Assembly: GCA_023525975.1 (NCBI GenBank)
Contig: JAKNSE010000041.1
Coordinates: 62,001-126,000 of the forward strand
DNA: 64,000 bases
Origin: Smallanthus sonchifolius
Lineage: Eukaryota > Streptophyta > Magnoliopsida > Asterales > Asteraceae
Direction: 5' to 3'
The notes beneath the pieces are model-generated. The model did no database searches, was not told the origin of the DNA, and saw nothing but the letters and a program-made list of their open reading frames with translations. Every line of letters starts with the position of its first letter. Within the stretch, counting starts at the first letter, position 1. Positions 57,285-64,000 of the stretch are shown one piece after another. Made by a program: the position numbers and the translations under genes.

Positions 57285-57653
57285 TCTATACTCTATAATA
57301 AATAAAGGTTTTGATGAGACAAATTTTCTCGCATCTTTCTCCTATTAAATGTATAGTTTTCTTTAATTGTTTTTTTAATAATTTTTTGTTTTCCGTCTTT
57401 CTCTCCTATTAAATAATAATAATTTCTATAATTATTTTTATTTAAAAAAATATAGGTTTGTTCGTAAAACATTTTTAGAAATTGAACATTTATTTTATTC
57501 TTTTTATAAAATATTTTTAAAAAGTAACTATATGACGTTTCTAAAATTTGTATTAAAAAAATATGTAATATGTCATAAATATGTAAATATTTATTATTAA
57601 GTATATAACATTGTATTTATTCATCCCGTATAATACACGGGGTTCTAACCTAG
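57285..57653 (+). mobile_element. Small non-autonomous Helitron
   Basis: It starts TCTATACTCTATAATAAA after an A and ends with the hairpin CCCGTATAATACACGGGG plus TTCTAACCTAG followed by T. At 369 bp it has no coding capacity. The 5' and 3' ends match the copies at 29050-29472 and 58578-58998. Confidence 0.85.
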
Positions 57654-58577
57654 TTATACTATATACTTAGAAATAAGAAAACATAGTTGAAAGAATGTAC
57701 CCTAAATTTAATTGTGTGTTCCTTTTCTTACTATTATAAAAAGGTTATAGACTCCGGCTATCTAACTTCTCTTATAAATAAGTCCAACAAGAAAATTAGC
57801 CAGTGCTCCGTGGCGTCGTTGTGCCTCGCGGCGAGACGTATAATTTAAACGATTGAGTCGGTGACATTAACATGGCTAAACATAAAAAACATGGTTGAGT
57901 ACATAGAATAAACGTATAAAATTACAGCGACTCGGTTGTAGAGATCGAAACATAGATAAAATATAGTTATATAATAGAATTGGTGTTTTTCGGTCGGTTT
58001 CAGTATCATTCTTCACGATACCAGCACGTTACCGTTAATTGATATAACACACGACATATAAAAAATACCCTACATTGAATACGACTCATTTTTAGCGAAA
58101 TTTATACCCGGACATCAAGAAAAGGATTAATTAACGAATGAAAGTTATATACTACAAGGATAAAGTTGAGACTTTGAAATTTGAAGTGCAAACATAATTC
58201 AGTTATCACGCGTTCATAAAAAAAAAGTATTCAAAAGTAAAAAAAGAAGAAATATAAAAAAAAGAAGAAAAAATTTTCTATGAAAAGGGCTCGAATATGT
58301 GACATAATAGCGAAGAAATATTTAGGGAAAACATATTCAACCAAATCATCAAAGTCTAGTGTTGATAAAGAGAAAGGAAATCCATTTACTTAACATATAA
58401 CATAGAAAGAAAAAAAAGTATGATTGGAAGTCGACACTTACAATTAAGGTTTAGAAAGTTCTACATATGAAAAGTAAAAAAAAAAAAGAAAAAAAACCTA
58501 ATTGGACAGCGACAGTCTAATTTAAGGAGTAGTAAATGTAGTTTAATTTTAAAAGTATATAAAAGACATTCTATAAA
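57654..58577. other. Non-coding sequence with a third copy of the 240-bp unit
   Basis: The 57960-58170 part resembles the tandem units at 56700-57190 (phrases CACGATACCAG, GAATACGACTC, TTAACGAATGAAA). No ORF. Confidence 0.45.
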
Positions 58578-58998
58578 TTTATACTATATAATAAATAAAA
58601 GTTTTTTCATGCTACGACACCTCTATATTCATTTTTATCATGACTATCTCTTTTATTAAATACACCTCTATCTTTTGATAATAATATTTTTTTAAGAAAA
58701 TACTAATTATACTAATAAAACACATTTATTTTAAATTTTCTCTTATTACAAGAAACTTTGAAATTTAATTATGTAACTTTTATTTTCAATCAAATAATAA
58801 ATGAAAGTCAAATTATATTAAATAACAATTGACATATTTTCAAAACTCAAATGTAATTTTACATATTTTGAATTTTGTTTTTTCTATTATTAGTATATGT
58901 AATACATTTTTAAATCTATAAAATACATACATAAAGATTTACGAATTTTATATATTGATATTTTTCACCTCGTATGTAATACACGGGATCTAAGCTAG
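58578..58998 (+). mobile_element. Small non-autonomous Helitron
   Basis: It starts TTTATACTATATAATAAA (first bases mutated from TC) and ends TACACGGGATCTAAGCTAG followed by T. At 421 bp its interior resembles 29050-29472. Confidence 0.75.
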
Positions 58999-59121
58999 TA
59001 TTGATAAATATAGTTAAGTATTCCTATTTATGCTTTTCTAATAGATTTCACTGAGTGGCTTAAGAAACAGGTTATAGTTTTGTAATTATTTTCTTTTTAC
59101 CGTTTAGTTATTTGCAAGTTG

Positions 59122-59198
59122 GTTAATATATATATATATATATATGAAAAGGATCAAATGTAAACCATGTATAAATGTGTAAACTAAAAATTGATCCT

Positions 59199-59236
<38 letters not shown>
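59122..59236. repeat. AT microsatellites around a small inverted repeat
   Basis: Two (AT)n runs flank an inverted pair AAAAGGATCAA...TTGATCCTTA (59146-59200), possibly a remnant MITE. Confidence 0.6.
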
Positions 59237-59240
<4 letters not shown>

Positions 59241-59525
59241 AATAAATAAAGGTTTTAGTGGACACTTGTCACTCTCCTATGTATCCTCAACCTTTTTTCC
59301 CCGCTTCTCTCTGCTATTAATTACACTTGTCAAATTCCTTAAATTGTTTTTATATATTTTTTTTGTTTTCCACTTCTCTCTCCTATTAAATGATAATGAT
59401 TTTCTTAAATATTTTTACAAAACGTTTTTTTATTTAAAAACAATCGGTTTGTTAATAATTTTTTTTTATAAATTGAACATTTTTTCATTCTTTTTATAAA
59501 ATATTTTTAAAAAATAACTGTATAG
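59237..59525 (+). mobile_element. Truncated Helitron copy
   Basis: ATAATAAATAAATAAAGGTTTT followed by GTGGACACTTGTCACTC matches the 5' part of the small Helitron family. The 5' tip is overgrown by an AT microsatellite and the 3' part is lost at a (GA)n run (59525-59541). Confidence 0.6.
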
Positions 59526-59757
59526 AGAGAGAGAGAGAGAAAACCCATATGAGTTATGAAAACTCTATGCAGTAACTTTTTTTTAAAAATAGGGTGGTTT
59601 TGTTACATATTTTCGTCATTTTTAATAAAAAAAACGCCGAAGATTTTTTTTTTAAAATGTAACAATTATAAAAAAAATCCCGTTTTTATATGTAACAACA
59701 TGTGTTACATACGTAACAACACTGTAACGGTAATTTTTTTACAATTGTTAAATTCGA

Positions 59758-61035
59758 GCATTTTTTTAAACGTTCATAAAATTTTTTTTATTATTATTTT
59801 TTTAAAATATACCATAAAATAAATCATTTTTTTTATCTTTCTAACGAGTATGATATTGATATATACAAAAAACAAAAAAAAAACGATGAAGTGGGTGTTG
59901 CATTAAACTGGTCATTTTTATGGCATTTTTTTTCTTTTCGCTACTGCACAACAAAATCCGTCCACCAACTGCAGCGAATACCCACAGAAACGTAACTATG
60001 ATTCTGTCTGGTATTTTAATATTTAAACTTCAATGTTTAAGTCTGTACATGGTGTTTAAATCTTCACACGGTGTTGTTTAAGTCTGTACATGGTGTTTAC
60101 GTCTATACATTTGTGTGTAAGTCTGTACATGGTGTTTTAACATTTAAACTTAAATATTTAAGTATGTACACGGTGTTTACGTGTGTAGATGGCGTTGTTT
60201 AAGCTTGTACATGGTTTTTAAGTCTCTACATGGTGTTGTTTAAGTTCGTACATGGTGTTTAAGTCTGTATATGATGTTTAACTCTGTACATGGTGTTTTA
60301 ACATTTAAACTTAAATGTTTAAGTCTGTACATGATGTTTTACACTTAAACGTCAATTTACACATGATGTTTTACATGTTTATTGCGTTTTATGGTTATGA
60401 CGTTTTAAGTATGTACATGGTGTTTTTACTCTTTGCATGGTATTTTAACATTTTATACAGTGGTTTACAATTAAACATCAATCTACCCATAGGGTTTTAC
60501 ATATTTATGTCGTTTAAAATTTCGGGCTTGTCCACATTTGATTCGGAGTGGATTACTTCAACGTTTTCTACGTGGTGTTTTAAAACGCCATGTGTAAAAA
60601 ACACCATCCAAGGTGTAAAACACTATCAACAGAATCTAAAATGCCATGTGTAGAACACCATGCCCAGGTGTAAAACACCATGACCAGAATCTAAAATGCC
60701 ATGTGTAAAACACTATGACCAATCTAAAATCTCATGTAGAAAACGCTCAGTTCATGTTAAAAAAATGATTTTTACATGCCCAATCTAAAACACCATATGT
60801 AAAACACCATGAACAGAATGTTAAACACGCAGTTCAAAAACACTTTAAAATTTCCAGTTCAGAAACAATATAAAACGCCAAGTTCAAAAACACCATAAAA
60901 CGGAGATTTTTTTTAATTTTTATATATCGATATCCTACTCATTGGAAAGATAAAAAAATGTTTGTTATTATGGTGCAATTTAAAAAAAAAATAATAACGC
61001 ATAAAAAAGTTATGAACGTTTAAAAAAGATGGGGG
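59758..61035. mobile_element. Fold-back element with inverted minisatellite interior
   Basis: The ends are inverted copies for about 140 bp: left 59758-59890 (AAACGTTCATAAAA, TATCTTTCTAACGAGTATGA) pairs with right 60900-61035 (ACTCATTGGAAAGATA, TATGAACGTTTAAAAAA). Between them is a minisatellite of TGGTGTTTTA units (60020-60580) that switches to the opposite orientation (TGTAAAACACCATG, 60582-60890). No transposase and no clear target duplication were found. Confidence 0.65.
60020..60890. repeat. Inverted minisatellite arrays, TGTAAAACACCATG units
   Basis: In the left part the unit reads GTACATGGTGTTTAAGTCT, and in the right part its reverse complement type TGTAAAACACCATG. They meet at a palindrome GGTGTTTTAAAACGCC near 60574-60589. 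ORFs here are repeat artefacts. Confidence 0.75.
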
Positions 61036-61117
61036 GAATATGCATGTGACTTGCATGTGCATATTTTGTGCATTTGAAAAATCAAGCGCATATTTTCTCA
61101 CGATTTTGCGTAACCCT

Positions 61118-61515
61118 ATATATGGTTAGGATATTTTGAGAACTCATAAATACTTGAGAACTCATGAGAATTCGTCAAAAAGTCAATCAAAACCATTTTT
61201 TATTTTCACTATCTTTATTATTGAAATATAACATAAAAATGATTTATCTCTCTAATTAGTTTATATCTTCTCTCTAAATTATTCTTAAAAAAAATTATAC
61301 ACATGTATAAATGGTAAGCACTTACACATGTGTAACTGGTAAACTTACACATGAGTAGATTTTTTTTAATATATTCATACATGTAAATTTACATATATAA
61401 TTTTTTTTTGTTTTATTCTAACTCTAAATATAGTAAAAACAAAAAAATGGTTTTGATTGGTTTTTTAACGAGTTCTCAAGATATTTAAGAGTTCTTAAAT
61501 GATCAATTCCCTATC
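61118..61515. mobile_element. MITE with about 95-bp terminal inverted repeats
   Basis: The left end (TTTTGAGAACTCATAAATAC, AATCAAAACCATTTTTT) pairs with the right end (AAAAAATGGTTTTGATTGG, GAGTTCTCAAGATATTTAAG). The interior is AT-rich with CACATGTGTAA phrases. No coding sequence; the exact target duplication is unclear. Confidence 0.65.
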
Positions 61516-61550
61516 TATACTAATAAATCAATAACTTGAGGGGACACGTG
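61514..61550 (+). mobile_element. Helitron 5' end fragment
   Basis: After an A, TCTATACTAATAAATC and the following GGGGACACGTGTC resemble the 5' ends of the other Helitrons. It is cut by the LTR that starts near 61548. Confidence 0.45.
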
Positions 61551-62215
61551 TCACACCCCGGTTTCAGGACACCCTGGCGTGTGAACAGATTGGCACCTCC
61601 AATCATATTTTAATTATAAAATCAGAGTTAGTTTAGAAGCGGAAATACTTTTGGATCGAACTTGTAATAAATCACAACCCGATGGTTGATATTGTATATT
61701 TTCCAAATCCGAGGATAAAATAAAATACCATTTCATTTCACTAGGGATTTAAATACCCCTTTTTATTCAAAACCATGGTCCACGACCATTTACATGTCAC
61801 CTGCGTAAGCAGGGTAAAACTAGAGCCACAAGGTAGTTGGCTTGTGCCTGGGGAGTTAACCCTGTCCAATACCAAGCTATAACAGCATTGATATCTAAGG
61901 GTTTTACCTTCCGGCACCTAACCCTGTGTACAAGGGAGTATCCATATATAGGAAATCGTCATCCTAAATATCCCCTCTTGTTTCCTTATCCGTTCAGAGT
62001 TATCTCCGTGCTACTAGCACATAACCCTGTCAAAATATTTTTATGTACACCTTTATCCCCAAGACTATCCCGTAGGATTAGCCTTAGATAATCATTGACT
62101 ACCTGAAAAATATTTGGAAAATAAAACGTCAGCGCAAACGCTGATGAACATGATTATCATGACCAATTTCATTTAGCAAATACAGTATCAAAACATTTAA
62201 CCATAATGCGGGTAC
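61551..62215. mobile_element. LTR fragment J (TGTCACACCCCGG type), interrupted by element E
   Basis: It starts TGTCACACCCCGGTTTCAGG with a GCGGAAATACTTTTGGATC phrase about 95 bp inside, a layout seen in the end of solo LTR I at 32750-32869 (reverse orientation). It stops at the insertion point of element E and probably continues beyond the window. ORF 61837-62091 shows no gene signals. Confidence 0.45.
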
Positions 62216-62767
62216 TGTAGGTCCAGATTTCAGTCGAATCTCACTGATATGATCGATTGAACACACACACAGGCGGAAACTGTGTATATGTAGATGAAAC
62301 AAATAATAGAGACATTATTGGTGAAGATAACCAGCTAACCACACTATGAATCAACAATCAAAAGGTATGAAAATGTATGAACACAGTGAATAAACAACTG
62401 CAGATTGTATTGATTCAAGCAAAATGTGAAAGAGAAGATTCAGGGTTACAGCCGCTACTCACACCCTAAACAATCTCAAACTAGGCTATTTATAGTAGTG
62501 ACAGGTATCGAAACTATGGTCAATCGAAACTACTAGTTTCGATTGACCATTTACAAATGATACACAGACTGTCGAAACTACCATCTATCGAAACTACTAG
62601 TTTCGATTGAACAGACTCAATCGAAACTAAGTAGTTTCGATGGCCCAGACTTAACTAATTACAGAAAACTGAAATTACAATAATGAAATGACAGAAAGTA
62701 AACTAGTCTAAAATTGTTTAAACATACAATAAATGACAACAGCTTATACAAAATATATGACTCTACA
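62216..62767 (-). repeat. 3' LTR of element E (Ty1/copia), minus strand
   Basis: On the minus strand it begins TGTAGAGTCATATATTTTG at 62767 and ends CTGGACCTACA at 62216, a TGTAG/CTACA inverted terminus (552 bp). The TATA box CTATAAATAG is at plus 62486-62495. A strong palindrome array lies upstream of it (62507-62641). The flank GGTAC (62211-62215) should be the target duplication. Confidence 0.75.
62507..62641. repeat. Palindromic TCGAAACTA box array in the LTR of element E
   Basis: The palindromes are 62518-62548 (31 bp, 14-bp perfect arms around ACT, core TCGAAACTACTAGTTTCGA), 62587-62607 (21 bp) and 62620-62641 (22 bp). Single half-sites lie at 62507 and 62572. On the minus strand the array lies some 12 bp upstream of the TATA box. 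Confidence 0.85.
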
Positions 62768-62778
62768 ATCTCCCCCTA
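62768..62778 (-). other. Polypurine tract of element E
   Basis: AGGGGGAGATT on the minus strand directly precedes the 3' LTR. It is the classic Ty1/copia plus-strand primer. Confidence 0.8.
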
Positions 62779-62871
62779 AGCTGTTGCATTACTGTCTTCA
62801 GCTCTTCATCAAGCAGCTGGTCCTTCAGATGTCTTTGGGATGAAAGGTTTGACTTGGAGAGATACAATTCT

Positions 62872-64000
62872 TTAATAGGCTTTAGCATCAACTTCATCTT
62901 CATCACTATAAGCCTGAATGTGATGCTGGAATAGCACCTCCAGATCTTCAGGTTGAAATTTCAGCAGCTCCATTGGATCAAAGATGGTGATGTCTTCCTT
63001 GCCCTCACATTCAATAACTGCACTGCCAATGACTGGGTTATAGAACCACTTTCTGAAAGTTTGTAGCTGGACAGGTACAGATTTTGGAATGGTGATGGTC
63101 TTGTGTGTTTGGGCAGGCTTGTATCTTAAAAACACATATGGCTTGTTAGTCTTAGGATGAAACCTAGTCTTTGAGATCTTCTTTTGAGTTTTCCTAGACT
63201 TCATTCCTTTGAAATCATTATTGACTTGAGAATGCAGAAATTTCTCAAAGTCATAAGCCATCATGACCTTCCCAGGGTTTTGTAGTGGAAGTTTAGCTAA
63301 ATCCCCGAGGTCATAGAAAGGAAGGGTTTGGAAGTCAGTCATATTTTTAAAGTGCTGAACTCCCCCTCTATATCTTCTTATGATAAAGAGCTTCCTTTCA
63401 GCATCATATTTCCAGCCAATTGGAGGCCTTTTTAGTTCTTGATGCTCTGCTATCCACTCATATGTCTTAGGAGTTTCCTCCTGAATTATTTTCTTAAACC
63501 AGGACTTTCTTGAGATTGGAGGTTCAGAAGCAACCGAGGGTGAATCTTGTGCTTGACCGGATTCGGAGACTGTAGTGGTTGGTTCAGGAGTGACTGTTTT
63601 GATAAGATTAATCTGAACATCATCTTCACCCTTTTCTTCGTCAGATAAAGTTTGAATTTCATCTCCGTCTTCCGTAAAGTATCTAGTTCGTTCAGTCTCC
63701 TTTTCTTCAGTGGTCAGGATTTCTGGATACAGATCATTATACCCATAGTTTTCGATGTCTTCTAAAAGGGCATTCAGCTCATCATCGGATGGGATGTCTT
63801 CTTCATCAAGAATCACGGTCTCTATTTCAGTGGAAGTCCCTTTCCCTCTCTTCCTTGCTTCTCTTCTCTCACTAGCTGAGGGAAGGTTTAGTTCTGTACC
63901 TTCAATTTTGACTTCAACCGTCTCTTTTGTCTTTTCAATATGCCCAGCAAATATAGTTAGTGCAGATTCTGGATTAGTTACAAGGTCAGGAGATGAGGGT
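62872..64000 (-). CDS. Extra ORF of copia element E, upstream of the 3' LTR (partial)
   Basis: An intact minus-strand frame of at least 376 codons runs from the right edge to a stop at 62872-62874, 93 bp before the polypurine tract. The N-terminal visible part is Ser/Glu-rich with a basic patch (RREARKRGKG), then acidic (VILDEEDIPSDDELNALLED). The C-terminal half is basic to mixed, with IGWKYDAERKLFIIRRYRGG, KSRKTQKKISKTRFHP, FRKWFYNPVIGSAVIE and MELLKFQPEDLEVLFQHHI. It has no RNase H, integrase or transmembrane features, so it is not pol. SIRE-type copia elements carry an envelope-like or unknown ORF at this place; I do not assign a function. There are no visible stops or shifts, unlike every other element here. 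The GTG at 63816 is not a credible start; the real start lies outside. Confidence 0.65.
   Translation of the reverse strand, partial: PSSPDLVTNPESALTIFAGHIEKTKETVEVKIEGTELNLPSASERREARKRGKGTSTEIETVILDEEDIPSDDELNALLEDIENYGYNDLYPEILTTEEKETERTRYFTEDGDEIQTLSDEEKGEDDVQINLIKTVTPEPTTTVSESGQAQDSPSVASEPPISRKSWFKKIIQEETPKTYEWIAEHQELKRPPIGWKYDAERKLFIIRRYRGGVQHFKNMTDFQTLPFYDLGDLAKLPLQNPGKVMMAYDFEKFLHSQVNNDFKGMKSRKTQKKISKTRFHPKTNKPYVFLRYKPAQTHKTITIPKSVPVQLQTFRKWFYNPVIGSAVIECEGKEDITIFDPMELLKFQPEDLEVLFQHHIQAYSDEDEVDAKAY

Noticed and set aside
59266..59822. Plus-strand ORFs rich in Phe, Ile and Lys that look like membrane proteins
   Set aside because: They come from T-rich runs in a truncated Helitron and a fold-back element end.
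60315..60653. 112-residue ORF
   Set aside because: It is the product of the TGGTGTTTTA minisatellite.
61837..62091. 84-residue ORF in the right part of the window
   Set aside because: It lies in LTR fragment J and shows no protein family signature.

Overview
This is a stretch of plant nuclear DNA, almost certainly from a eudicot and probably from the daisy family (Asteraceae). The evidence is a ceramide glucosyltransferase gene split by plant-type introns, plus plant-specific retrotransposon lineages (Athila with a tRNA-Asp primer site, Tat with a second RNase H, chromodomain Ty3), Helitrons with CTAG ends, MULEs and L1-type LINEs. The family-level guess rests on remembered LTR styles (ends such as TGTAACATCCC and TGTCACACCC) and is an inference. 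There is no bacterial signal.

Only one genuine host gene is visible. It is the 5' part of a ceramide glucosyltransferase (glucosylceramide synthase) on the minus strand, with coding exons at 1645-1734, 357-412 and 53-227, running off the left edge. Its promoter and 5' UTR lie at 1735-2000. A 320-bp piece of its first intron is duplicated at 3817-4134.

From about 2.2 to 28.1 kb the window is a stack of repeats. It begins with a GAACGAACA-rich element and small duplications, then a minus-strand Athila-like LTR (about 4799-6300). Next is Athila-type element A (6636-12159, target duplication CATAC), whose gag holds a solo LTR (9300-11555) and whose pol is deleted. Element B is a chromodomain Ty3 element (12395-28123, target duplication TACAC). 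Its pol is split by element C, an Athila-type element (15295-25836, target duplication CAACC). B and C carry recognisable but broken gag, protease, RT, RNase H and integrase genes.

From 28.1 to 37.9 kb there are an unusual hairpin array (28165-28425), a small Helitron, a LINE remnant, a fold-back MITE, two abutting solo LTRs (32346-32869 and 32863-34735), a minisatellite and AT-rich DNA. Element D (37859-47753, target duplication GTTTT) is a Tat-clade Ty3 element with gag, protease, RT, two RNase H domains and integrase on the plus strand. An intron-containing gene lies antisense between pol and the 3' LTR.

From 47.8 to 64 kb there are a Helitron helicase remnant with an intact 3' terminus, a 1.25-kb MULE with a perfect 9-bp target duplication, a LINE 3' end, a cluster of small Helitrons, a fold-back element with an inverted minisatellite, a MITE, an LTR fragment, and the 3' end of a minus-strand Ty1/copia element with a long extra ORF that runs off the right edge.

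The most unexpected pattern is that LTRs of several unrelated elements (F, A, C, the solo LTR H and copia element E) carry GC-rich or otherwise distinctive self-complementary boxes just upstream of their TATA-like sequence, usually in arrays. Each family has its own box sequence but the same palindromic architecture. A separate six-hairpin array at 28165-28425 shows stems that differ between units yet remain paired.
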